Assembly (NCBI GenBank): GCA_017534965.1
Contig: JAFXVA010000006.1
Coordinates: 24,670-88,669 of the forward strand
Direction of reading: 5' to 3'
Length of the DNA: 64,000 bases
Source of the DNA: Elusimicrobiaceae bacterium
GTDB lineage: Bacteria; Elusimicrobiota; Elusimicrobia; Elusimicrobiales; Elusimicrobiaceae
The position numbers were made by a program, and so were the translations under genes. Positions 9,068 to 17,057 of this stretch are shown piece after piece. The first letter of the stretch is position 1; each line of letters opens with the position of its first letter. The notes beneath the pieces were generated by a model that was not told where the DNA came from, did no database searches, and was given only the letters and a program-made list of their open reading frames with translations.

Positions 9068-9412
9068 GGGGGCGACTAGTTTTGACAGATAACTCTGAGG
9101 CTTGCTTGCAGGTAGCGGTTGGCCAGGCCGCTTAAAATAGGGCTACAATAATAGTTGGCAACAACTACAACAACAACGTTTGGGCTACAGCCTAAACCCG
9201 AAGCTTTTGTATTGACGGTGTGCAAAAGCAATCGGTCAAGAATTCCGTCTGCTGCAAAAAAGGTTAGTTTGGCCTAATTTTGCTTAAGACAAAGCAAACA
9301 AGTAAAGCAGCAGCAGCTCCGGGCAGGCGGCTTTACTATAATACCGGGGCTAAACCTGTAGTAAGTAAGTTATAAGGTTGTTTGGACGCGGGTGCGAATC
9401 CCGCCGCCTCCA
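9068..9412 (+). ncRNA. ssrA: Transfer-messenger RNA (tmRNA)
   Basis: The 5' end GGGGGCGACTAGTTTTGACAG and the 3' end with a T-arm and CGCCTCC pair into a 7-bp acceptor stem; discriminator A9412, CCA not encoded. tmRNA rescues stalled ribosomes. The likely tag frame starts at GCT 9142 and stops at TAA 9193-9195, giving ATIIVGNNYNNNVWATA, 17 residues, with a nonpolar end but not the common ALAA. Only one base separates the preceding TAG from GCT. The T-loop reads TGCGAATC rather than TTCGANTC. Overall identity is secure; the tag frame is inferred. Confidence 0.9.
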
Positions 9413-9445
9413 CTTTAAATTTTAGAAGATAGGGAGCTTTATTTT

Positions 9446-10855
9446 ATGGCAAATATTCATTTTGGAACAGATGGCTGGCGCGGTATTATAGCGTGGGATT
9501 TTACTTTTGAAAACGTCAGAGTTATGGCCCAGGCCTTAGCAGATTTTATTAGTGTAAATATGCCTTCAAATATGGAAGGTAAAACAAATCTTATCGCTGT
9601 AGGTTATGACAGAAGATTTTTATCAGAAAAATTTGCCTCTGATATAGCCAGCATTTTAAAACTAAATAAACTTGATGTTTTACTTTTAGATGAACCTGTT
9701 CCAAGCCCTTTAATGAGTGTTTTAAGTGCAACTAAAGTGTGGATTTCCATAATGGTAACTGCCAGCCATAATGCCCCCCATTATAACGGAATTAAAATAA
9801 AACTTGAAGGCGCACCGATGGCTTCTAAACTGACAAAAGAAATTGAAGAACTTTTATATCAAAAACCTGTTATGTATATTCCAGGCCACAATGTTACGCC
9901 GACAAAAGGACTTCAAAAAAATTATTTAAAATATATTTCTTCTAAAGTAAATTTAAAAAAGATTGCTTTGCTTAAAGGTAAAATTGCCGTTGATTATATG
10001 CACGGCAGCGCAAGCACTTATCTTGAACAAATTTTGGGTGATAAAAAAGTTATTGCTTTAAGAAGCGAAGTTAACCCCACTTTTGGCGGTGTTGCGCCGG
10101 AACCTAAAGAAAGCAATTTAACCGATTTAAAAAAACTTGTCGTAAATAAAAAATGTTTAATGGGTATCGGCTTAGACGGAGATGGCGATAGAATTGCCTT
10201 TATTGATGAAAAAGGCAAATATATCAGCCCGTGCTTAATTTCCGCTGTTGCTTTAGATTATTTGGTTAAGCATAAAAAATTAAACGGCAGTGTTGTGCAA
10301 AGTGTTTCTATGGGTTATTTGACAAAAAGAATAGCAGAAAAACATGATCTTGCTTATGAAGAAGTCCCCGTAGGTTTTAAAAATATTGCAGAAAAAACCC
10401 TTTTTGAAGATATTGCCTTTGGGGCAGAAGAGTCCGGCGGATATTTCTTTAAAGGCCTTTTACCGGAAAGAGACGCCCTTACCTTTGCCCTTTTTATTAT
10501 GGAAATTATGGCAAATACCAAAAAATCTTTAAGCCAACTTTGCCAGGAAGTGCAAAAAGAATATGGCGCAAGTGTATTTTTAAGAAGAGATTTTGAATTA
10601 ACTAAAGGCCTTGAAAAAACAAACTTTAACGAAAAATTTAAAAAGAAATTACCTAAAAAGATTTTAAATCAATATAGTATAAAAAATATTTCTCTAACCG
10701 ATGGTATTAAAATTACTATTGATAACGGCGAATGGGTTTTACTAAGGCCCTCCGGCACAGAACCAAAACTTAGAATTTACGCAGAAACCCCCTCTAAAAA
10801 ACAAACAGAAGAACTTTTAGATTGGGCGCAAAAAACAGCCGAAACCATAAAATGA
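9446..10855 (+). CDS. Phosphoglucomutase/phosphomannomutase family protein
   Basis: 469 residues, all four alpha-D-phosphohexomutase domains. The phosphoserine is S107 in TASHNA (family norm TASHNP), the Mg2+ loop is DGDGDR (D244, D246, D248), the sugar loop GAEESGG and the phosphate-binding loop RPSGTEPKLRIY. It interconverts hexose 1- and 6-phosphates, feeding nucleotide sugars for the polysaccharide locus downstream or glycogen metabolism; Glc versus Man preference is not decided. A GGGAG site precedes the ATG. Its TGA overlaps the ATG of the response regulator. Confidence 0.92.
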   Translation: MANIHFGTDGWRGIIAWDFTFENVRVMAQALADFISVNMPSNMEGKTNLIAVGYDRRFLSEKFASDIASILKLNKLDVLLLDEPVPSPLMSVLSATKVWISIMVTASHNAPHYNGIKIKLEGAPMASKLTKEIEELLYQKPVMYIPGHNVTPTKGLQKNYLKYISSKVNLKKIALLKGKIAVDYMHGSASTYLEQILGDKKVIALRSEVNPTFGGVAPEPKESNLTDLKKLVVNKKCLMGIGLDGDGDRIAFIDEKGKYISPCLISAVALDYLVKHKKLNGSVVQSVSMGYLTKRIAEKHDLAYEEVPVGFKNIAEKTLFEDIAFGAEESGGYFFKGLLPERDALTFALFIMEIMANTKKSLSQLCQEVQKEYGASVFLRRDFELTKGLEKTNFNEKFKKKLPKKILNQYSIKNISLTDGIKITIDNGEWVLLRPSGTEPKLRIYAETPSKKQTEELLDWAQKTAETIK

Positions 10856-11214
10856 AGAAGATTATTATTGTAGATGATTCCGCCGTCTTAAGAGTAAGCA
10901 TTAAGCAAGCTCTTGAAAGTTTTAATTATGAAGTTATAGGCACAGCCAGCGGTTCTAAAGAATTATTTAAACTGCTTGAAAATTCTTCAAAGCCGGATTT
11001 AATTTTGCTTGATATGTTCTATCCTGATGAAAACGGAATAGATATTTTAAAAAAATTAAAAAAGGATTTTCCTCTTATAAAAATTCTCGTCGTAACTGCT
11101 ATGAACGAAGAATCTCTAAATAAACAAATAAAACAACTTGGGGCTGATGATACTTTATATAAGCCCTTTGATATGGACGATCTTACCTTTGCAATAAGAA
11201 AGATCTTTTTATAG
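10852..11214 (+). CDS. Single-domain response regulator
   Basis: 120 residues from the ATG that overlaps the mutase stop (ATGA). A CheY-like receiver domain only: acidic pair D8-D9, phosphoacceptor D54 (LILLDMF), T82 and K104 (LYKPFD). No output domain, so it acts through protein contacts. A longer frame starts at 10822 but lacks a ribosome site and lies inside the mutase gene. It faces a histidine kinase gene end to end with 1 nt between stop codons, which suggests they form a two-component pair though not an operon. Confidence 0.9.
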   Translation: MKKIIIVDDSAVLRVSIKQALESFNYEVIGTASGSKELFKLLENSSKPDLILLDMFYPDENGIDILKKLKKDFPLIKILVVTAMNEESLNKQIKQLGADDTLYKPFDMDDLTFAIRKIFL

Positions 11215-11215
11215 A

Positions 11216-12121
11216 TTATTTTTTGTTTGAACTAGGCGGTGTAGAAGATTCTATAACCGGATTAATGGGTAAAAAGAACCAAAATAAAGTTCCTTTATCA
11301 AGCCCGGCACTTTGCGACCAAATACCGCCTTTATGCGCTTGAATAATATCTTGGGCAATAGAAAGACCAAGTCCCCAACCAAGCGATTTATGTTCATCAT
11401 CCATATTTTCTGCCTGGTTAAACTTTTCAAAAATCTTAACTTTATCCACGTGGACAATACCCTTTCCGTTATCTCTGACAAAAGTTCTAATGCGGTTTCC
11501 TTCTACGTGATAGCTAACTTCCACTACTCCGCCCATATTAGTAAATTTAATAGCATTGGAAACTAAATTATTTAATACTTGGGCCAAACGTTCTCTATCG
11601 CCATAAATTTCAACATCTGAAGGATAATTTATTTTGCGTAAGGTTACCCCTTTCTTTTGAGCGATAATTTCATATTGGGCGCAAATTTCGTCAATAAGTT
11701 TATTATACATAAACTTATATGGATTAATTTTTAGATGGCCGGAAGCGGAAATGGAAGCATCCACTAAATCGGCCAGCAAAGTCCCCATATGGGCAGCAGA
11801 ACGATCCAAAGTATGCAAAATTTTCTTTTCCTGTTCGTCTTTAGAATCTTCCAAAAGCATGGTGGTATAACCTTGCACAGCCGTAAGAGGTTGCCTTAAA
11901 TCATGGGCAACCATAAACATAAATTTTGATTTGCTTTCATTTAAACGGGCTTCCTGGCGATATCTAAAAGCAATACGCTCAACGGCTTGTTCTAAATATT
12001 TTATACGTTTTTCCCGTGTCTGTGATTCTTTTAAATATTGCTCTTTTGTTTTGCATTTGCATCTTCTAAACAAAAACACTAATACAATCAAGCAAATTAT
12101 TAAGATTATATTTAATATCAT
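11216..12121 (-). CDS. Membrane-anchored sensor histidine kinase
   Basis: 301 residues. One N-terminal membrane helix (about 2-18) is followed by a Cys/Lys-rich turn and a coiled coil (about 30-65), then HisKA with H73 in MVAHDLRQPL, and HATPase_c with NNLVSNAIKF (N box), DNGKGI (G1) and GWGLGLSIAQ (G2). There is no periplasmic sensing domain, so it probably reads a cytoplasmic or membrane signal through the coiled coil. Its natural partner is likely the receiver protein encoded head-on at 10852-11214. Confidence 0.92.
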   Translation of the reverse strand: MILNIILIICLIVLVFLFRRCKCKTKEQYLKESQTREKRIKYLEQAVERIAFRYRQEARLNESKSKFMFMVAHDLRQPLTAVQGYTTMLLEDSKDEQEKKILHTLDRSAAHMGTLLADLVDASISASGHLKINPYKFMYNKLIDEICAQYEIIAQKKGVTLRKINYPSDVEIYGDRERLAQVLNNLVSNAIKFTNMGGVVEVSYHVEGNRIRTFVRDNGKGIVHVDKVKIFEKFNQAENMDDEHKSLGWGLGLSIAQDIIQAHKGGIWSQSAGLDKGTLFWFFLPINPVIESSTPPSSNKK

Positions 12122-12159
12122 AAAAAACCTTCTTATTATATACTAACAAATTATTTTGC

Positions 12160-12759
12160 TTATTTTATTATTTTCTTAAAATATTCTTTTGAAATTTCGC
12201 CTTCCCTTAAGAAAATCGGCTCTTCTTTTGTCATATCTACTACCGAGGAAGATTGCCCTTTGCTAAGACCTTCAATTACGGCGATATTTTGTAAAGCAAA
12301 AACTTCTTTTATAAACTCTAAATCCGGCGTATATCCTTGTCCGTGTCTGTTTGCACTACTGGCAAAAAGCCCCCCGCCAAGTTCTTGCATTATTCTTAAA
12401 ATTAAATCATTATTTGGCACTCTTAGGCCGATAGTTTCTATCGGCAAAAAACTTTTTGCAAGTTGCGAACTATGTAAAACTAAAGTCAAAGCACCGGGCC
12501 AAAAAATTTTTGCGGCCTTTAGGGCTTTATCATTAAAGTCTGCATATTTTAAGGCCTGCTCAAAAGTGCATAAAACTTGGGGCGGTTTTGCCTGCGGGTT
12601 GCCCTTTGCAATATTTAAGTTTTCAAGGGCCTCTTTTGCCCCCGTCCAAGCAACAAGGCCATAAGTGGTATCCGTAGGCAAAACAATACATTTGCCCTGT
12701 TTTAAAAGAGTGCAAATTTCTTCAAAAGATATTTCTTTACCAGTTGTTAGATTCTTCAT
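12160..12759 (-). CDS. tsaC: L-threonylcarbamoyladenylate synthase (Sua5/YrdC/YwlC family)
   Basis: 199 residues from the ATG at 12759; an upstream ATG at 12792 would deepen the overlap with rsmI and adds only a Lys/Arg-rich piece. YrdC fold motifs KCIVLPTDTTYGLVA, GLRVPN and FASSANRHGQG are present. It makes the TC-AMP used for t6A37 in tRNAs that read ANN codons. Short TsaC type without the Sua5 C-terminal domain. Overlaps the 3' end of rsmI by 23 nt, so the two are translationally coupled. Confidence 0.9.
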   Translation of the reverse strand: MKNLTTGKEISFEEICTLLKQGKCIVLPTDTTYGLVAWTGAKEALENLNIAKGNPQAKPPQVLCTFEQALKYADFNDKALKAAKIFWPGALTLVLHSSQLAKSFLPIETIGLRVPNNDLILRIMQELGGGLFASSANRHGQGYTPDLEFIKEVFALQNIAVIEGLSKGQSSSVVDMTKEEPIFLREGEISKEYFKKIIK

Positions 12760-13447
12760 TCTCTTCTTCTTTTGCTTGCGCAGTGCGGGCATCTAAAATA
12801 ACCACAAACTCGCCAAGTATTTTTTTGCGGGCTTCAAGATTTTTTATAATCTCTTCTAAAGTTCCGCTTAAATATTCTTCAAAGGTTTTTGTAATTTCAC
12901 GGGCAAGAACGCAAGTTATATTTTCTGTAAAATTTTCTTTAACTAATTTTAAAAATTTAATAATTCTATAAGGCGATTCATAAATTACAACAGGTTTTTC
13001 AAGTTCAAAAGAACTTTTTAAAAGTTTAACAATTTTACCCGGTTTTCTTGAAGTAAAACCTAAAAACACAAAACCGCCACCGCCAACACCGCTGGCACTT
13101 AAAGCACAAGTTAAAGCACTTGGCCCTGGCAGAGCGCAAACTTTTATGCCTTCTTCTCTTGCCCGACGGACAAGTTGCCACCCCGGGTCAGAAACGCAAG
13201 GCGTGCCGGCATCACTAACCAAAGCACAAACTTTGCCCCCTTTAAGTAAGTTTAAACAATTTTCTACGGAAAACCTATCGCCTTCGTGATAGCGTATTGT
13301 TTTTGTAGAAATACCGAAATTATCTAATAATTTTTTTGTTTGTCTTGTATCTTCGCAAAGCACAAAATCGGCCTGCTTTAAAACTTCTAAAGCACGCAAA
13401 GTTATATCTTGCAAATTGCCTATCGGCGTTGGAACTATATAAAGCAT
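12737..13447 (-). CDS. rsmI: 16S rRNA (cytidine1402-2'-O)-methyltransferase
   Basis: 236 residues from the ATG at 13447 (MLYIVPTPIGNLQD), which matches the family's usual start; an ATG at 13474 adds nine unconserved residues. Tetrapyrrole-methylase fold: PIGNLQDIT, CEDTRQTKKLL, VSDAGTPCVSDPG and GPSALTCAL. It 2'-O-methylates C1402 in the ribosomal decoding site. No good ribosome site is visible before either start. The Glu/Asn-rich C-terminal tail overlaps tsaC. Confidence 0.92.
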   Translation of the reverse strand: MLYIVPTPIGNLQDITLRALEVLKQADFVLCEDTRQTKKLLDNFGISTKTIRYHEGDRFSVENCLNLLKGGKVCALVSDAGTPCVSDPGWQLVRRAREEGIKVCALPGPSALTCALSASGVGGGGFVFLGFTSRKPGKIVKLLKSSFELEKPVVIYESPYRIIKFLKLVKENFTENITCVLAREITKTFEEYLSGTLEEIIKNLEARKKILGEFVVILDARTAQAKEEENEESNNW

Positions 13448-13534
13448 AAAATATTTTACCAAAACTATATTCATATTTTATAAAATATATAGATATAAAA
13501 ACAAAATTAATTACGGAGGTTCCCATAAGAACAG

Positions 13535-14932
13535 ATGGAAAGACTTAAGTTTAACACTACGCTCATTATTTTGAGTATCGTTGTGCTAACGGCCCTTTGC
13601 ACTTGGTTTATACCGGCAGGGCAATATGACAAAGTTGTAAACGCTGACGGCAGATCCGTCTTGGTTGAAGGTTCTTACCACCAAATAGAATCTTCCCCCC
13701 AAACTCCCTTTGATGTGTTAAAAGCACCCATGCACGCTTTTGAACGCACTCAAACAGCAGAAATTATTGCTTTTCTTTTGATAATCGGCGGTGCTTTTAT
13801 GATTGTTGAAAAAAGCCAAGCCATTACTATTGCGATAAAACATGTAAGCATTTATTTTACGAAATATAAAATACTAAAAACTTTCTTCATACCTTTATGT
13901 ATGATAATGTTTTCACTAGGCGGGGCAACTTTTGGTATGTGCGAAGAAGTTTTAATTTTTATACCAATTTTTATGCCCCTTGCCCTATCTCTTGGCTATG
14001 ATAGCGCGCTTGGTATGTTAATACCCTTTTTAGGTGCAGGCGCGGGTTTTGCAAGTGCCTTTATGAATCCTTTTACTCTAGGTATTGCCCAAGGTATAGC
14101 CGAACTTCCGCTTTATTCCGGCCTTACTTTAAGAATTATCATTTGGGCTGTTTCAACTTTAATTGCAATAATTTTTGTTATGCTTTATGCAAAAATAATC
14201 ACAAAACACCCCGAGAAAAGTTTAACTTATGAATATGATAAAGCAAGAGCAAAAGAATTACATTTAAACACAAACAAAAATGAAAAGTTTAAACTTTCCC
14301 ACAAATTTGTTTTAATTGCTTTTTGCGCTACCATGATTTTACTTGTTGTAGGTGTATTAAAATACGAGTGGTATATAACTGAAATTGCGGCCTTATTTTT
14401 TGGACTTGGTATTGTTTCTGCAATTTTCGCCAAAATGAGTGTAACAGAAGCCACCACCGCTTTTTATGACGGCGTTAGAGGTATGGCGGAAATCTGCTTT
14501 CTGCTTGCTTTGGCTACTTGTATCGTTGTTATTGCAGAAAACGGCCACATCTTAGATACCTGCCTTCACTATATGGCAAGTATTATTTCGCATTTGCCTT
14601 CAGTAGTGGCCTCTTGGGCAGCTTTTGTTTTGCAGGCAGTAATAAACTTTTTTATTCCTTCCGGTTCGGGCAAAGCGGTTTTAACTATGCCCCTACTTGC
14701 GCCTTTATCAGACTTAATTGGAATTACCCGTCAAACAATGGTGCTTGCTTATCAATTTGGCGACGGGTGGACAAATATTTGTATCCCCACCAGCCCTGTT
14801 ACTATTGCAGTTTTAGGGCTTGCCAAAATATCCTACCAAAAGTGGCTTAAATTTGTTTTGCCGCTTATTGCAGTATGGTTTTTAATGTCCTTTGGCTTTT
14901 TGGCCTATGCGACCTTAATAAATTGGCAATAA
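13535..14932 (+). CDS. YfcC family membrane transporter
   Basis: 465 residues, about twelve membrane segments. The start TWFIPAGQYDKV, the signature GGAFMIVEKSQAI and the C-terminal PSGSGKAVLTMPLLAPL are typical of the YfcC/DcuC-like (C4-dicarboxylate carrier) family, often proposed as basic amino acid or peptide-product antiporters. Substrate is unknown. A GGAGG sits 15 nt before the ATG, farther than usual, but an in-frame TAA just upstream rules out an earlier start. Followed closely by a hairpin and the SSS transporter. Confidence 0.88.
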   Translation: MERLKFNTTLIILSIVVLTALCTWFIPAGQYDKVVNADGRSVLVEGSYHQIESSPQTPFDVLKAPMHAFERTQTAEIIAFLLIIGGAFMIVEKSQAITIAIKHVSIYFTKYKILKTFFIPLCMIMFSLGGATFGMCEEVLIFIPIFMPLALSLGYDSALGMLIPFLGAGAGFASAFMNPFTLGIAQGIAELPLYSGLTLRIIIWAVSTLIAIIFVMLYAKIITKHPEKSLTYEYDKARAKELHLNTNKNEKFKLSHKFVLIAFCATMILLVVGVLKYEWYITEIAALFFGLGIVSAIFAKMSVTEATTAFYDGVRGMAEICFLLALATCIVVIAENGHILDTCLHYMASIISHLPSVVASWAAFVLQAVINFFIPSGSGKAVLTMPLLAPLSDLIGITRQTMVLAYQFGDGWTNICIPTSPVTIAVLGLAKISYQKWLKFVLPLIAVWFLMSFGFLAYATLINWQ

Positions 14933-14941
14933 TTTAACTAG

Positions 14942-14978
14942 GGCCGTTCTCAATCAGAGGGAACGGCCTTTATTTTTT
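14942..14978 (+). terminator. Hairpin plus T-run abutting the next start codon
   Basis: Stem GGCCGTTC (14942-14949) pairs with GAACGGCC (14961-14968), then TTTATTTTTT runs directly into the ATG at 14979. It looks like a terminator for the YfcC gene, but leaves no room for a ribosome site for the next gene. Confidence 0.7.
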
Positions 14979-16394
14979 ATGTTTAAAGATACCATAAAAG
15001 TTTTAGATTATTTTAGCACGACGGATTATCTTGTCTTGGGCTGTGTGCTTTTCTTAACTATTGCTTTTGTGCTTTACGGCTACTATAAACGCAAACAATC
15101 TGATGATAAATTTGTTGATTATATGCTAATGGGCAGGCGCCTTACTTTACCTTTATTTATTGCCACGCTCGGCGCAAGTTGGTATGGTGGTATTTTTGGT
15201 GTTAGCGAAATAACTTTTAATTATGGTATTTATAATTTTATAACACAAGGTGTTTTTTGGTATATTGCCTATATTATTTTTGCCTTGTTTATGGTAGATA
15301 AAATAAAAAAATACCAAAGTTTAACTTTACCGGAAATGGCCGGCCAAATGTTTGGGGTAAAGGCACACAAAACTTGTGCTGTATTTACTTTTTTTAATGT
15401 TTTACCTATTGCTTATGTTTTAAGTCTTGGTGTATTTTTACATTTATGTTTTGGTATTTCAACTTTTTGGGGTATGGTTATTGGCACAAGTTTTGTGTGC
15501 CTTTATGCAAGTTGGGGCGGGCTTAGAGCAGTTGTTTATTCCGATGCAGTGCAGTTTAGTGTAATGTGCTTATCTGTTTTGCTTGTTCTTATTTTTTCAC
15601 TAAAAACTTTTGGTGGAATATCCTTCTTAAAAACTAATTTGCCGGCAGAGCATTTTTCTATAACCGGCGGTAATAGTTATTTTAATTTAGCAGTGTGGGG
15701 TTTTATTGCTCTTGCTACTTTAGTTGACCCTGCTTTTTATCAAAGATGCTTTGCCGCAAAAGATACAAAAACCGCAAAAAAAGGTATTTTAATTTGCACG
15801 CTTATTTGGCTTTGTTTTGACATTTGCACTACGGGGGGCACTCTTTACGCTAGAGCAATTATTCCTAATGCTATTCCAAGAGATTCCTATTTCATTTATG
15901 CAATCCAATTACTTCCCTCCGGGTTAAAAGGATTTTTTGTGGCGGGTATTTTATCTGTAATATTATCTACGCTTGATTCTTTTTTATTTATCGCCTCAAA
16001 CACTATTGCTTATGATTTACTTAAAAATAAAATAAAAAATAAACTTTTGGCAAATCAAATTTTCTTTATTATTATTGCCGCGCTTGCAATAAGTTTAAGT
16101 GTTTTCTTTGACGGCAGTTTCAAAAAAATTTGGTTTGTTTTGGGGTCTTATATGTCTGCTTGTTTGCTTGTGCCTTTAATTATGGGGCATATCTTTCCAA
16201 AGAAAATATCCGATAAAACTTTTACTTTCAGTGTAATTATTTCTGCTGTTCTTTTGACTTTGTGGGATATTATTAAAAAGCAAGGTTTTTGGGCGCAAAT
16301 TGACGGGTTTTATATAGGCGTTTTAACAAATTTGCTATTATTAAGTATAGCAGTTTACAGGAATAAAAAATGCAAAAAATCAAAAATCTCTTAA
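14979..16394 (+). CDS. Sodium:solute symporter family protein
   Basis: 471 residues, about 13 membrane helices; SSS (PutP/PanF) fold. FVDYMLMGRRLTLPLF, GASWYGGIFGVSEI and LSTLDSFLFIASN match helices that bind Na+ and substrate. Its last 25 nt overlap the thiamine pyrophosphokinase gene, so the pair is coupled; in other genomes SSS carriers of the ThiV kind are tied to thiamine genes. Uptake of thiamine or a precursor is therefore a fair inference but not proven. No ribosome site precedes the ATG, which follows a hairpin and T-run directly. Confidence 0.88.
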   Translation: MFKDTIKVLDYFSTTDYLVLGCVLFLTIAFVLYGYYKRKQSDDKFVDYMLMGRRLTLPLFIATLGASWYGGIFGVSEITFNYGIYNFITQGVFWYIAYIIFALFMVDKIKKYQSLTLPEMAGQMFGVKAHKTCAVFTFFNVLPIAYVLSLGVFLHLCFGISTFWGMVIGTSFVCLYASWGGLRAVVYSDAVQFSVMCLSVLLVLIFSLKTFGGISFLKTNLPAEHFSITGGNSYFNLAVWGFIALATLVDPAFYQRCFAAKDTKTAKKGILICTLIWLCFDICTTGGTLYARAIIPNAIPRDSYFIYAIQLLPSGLKGFFVAGILSVILSTLDSFLFIASNTIAYDLLKNKIKNKLLANQIFFIIIAALAISLSVFFDGSFKKIWFVLGSYMSACLLVPLIMGHIFPKKISDKTFTFSVIISAVLLTLWDIIKKQGFWAQIDGFYIGVLTNLLLLSIAVYRNKKCKKSKIS

Positions 16395-16996
16395 TAATTG
16401 CAAACGGACAGAGCGAAAATAAAACTTTTATTAAAACTTTAGCAAAAGAAGCTGATTTTATTTTGGCTCTTGACGGCGGAGCAGACAGAGCTTTAAAAGC
16501 AGGAATTATGCCAAGTTTAGTTATTGGCGATTTAGATTCTATTTCCCAAAATGCCAAAAATAAAATAGGTCAAGAAAAACTTTTAAAAGTTTCAAGACAA
16601 GATAATACCGATTTAGAAAAGGGCCTTGATTTTGCGCGTTATTTAAAAGTGCCAAACATCACAATAATTTGCGCGCAGGGTGGCAGACTTGATTTTACTT
16701 TAAGTAATTTTTCTTCTGTCTTTAATTATATTGATAAAGCAAGTATTGTTTTTAAAACAAGCACTTGCGATATTTTTCCTATCAAAAAAAGTGCTAAATT
16801 TAGTTGTCCAAAAGGCGCAAAAGTCAGTCTTATACCAATGGGAACGACAACGGGCTTAACTTTAAAAAATTTAAAATATTCTCTTAAAAATGCTACTTTT
16901 AAAATCGGTCAAACAGCAGTAAGCAATATTGCCCTAAAAGATAAATTTGAAGTTTCCTTCACAAAAGGCCAACTGCTTATTATTATAAATGGATAA
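16370..16996 (+). CDS. thiN: Thiamine pyrophosphokinase
   Basis: 208 residues. DGGADRALKAGIMPSLVIGD holds the catalytic acidic residues; KVSRQDNTDLEKGLDFA and the C-terminal beta domain (KVSLIPMGTTTGLTLKNLKY) fit the family. It converts thiamine to thiamine diphosphate using ATP in the cytoplasm. Coupled to the upstream sodium symporter by a 25-nt overlap, suggesting uptake and trapping of thiamine. No thiamine biosynthesis gene is nearby and no TPP riboswitch can be seen upstream. Confidence 0.92.
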   Translation: MQKIKNLLIIANGQSENKTFIKTLAKEADFILALDGGADRALKAGIMPSLVIGDLDSISQNAKNKIGQEKLLKVSRQDNTDLEKGLDFARYLKVPNITIICAQGGRLDFTLSNFSSVFNYIDKASIVFKTSTCDIFPIKKSAKFSCPKGAKVSLIPMGTTTGLTLKNLKYSLKNATFKIGQTAVSNIALKDKFEVSFTKGQLLIIING

Positions 16997-17001
16997 TAAA
17001 A

Positions 17002-17040
17002 AAGCACCTTTGATACCTAAAAATTAGTTCAAAGGTGCTT
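17002..17040. terminator. Bidirectional terminator between thiN and the tyrosine autokinase
   Basis: AAGCACCTTTGA (17002-17013) pairs perfectly with TCAAAGGTGCTT (17029-17040) between two convergent genes; A-rich on one side, T-rich on the other. Confidence 0.75.
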
Positions 17041-17057
17041 ATTAAAGATATTATATC

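Noticed and set aside
9141..9214. tmRNA tag read in the GGC frame (starts Gly-Tyr)
   Set aside because: It gives a 24-residue polar tag ending in Tyr; the GCT frame starts with Ala and ends nonpolar, as tags usually do.
14933..14978. TPP riboswitch before the SSS-thiN pair
   Set aside because: Only 46 nt are available and they hold a simple hairpin; no THI-box sequence is present.
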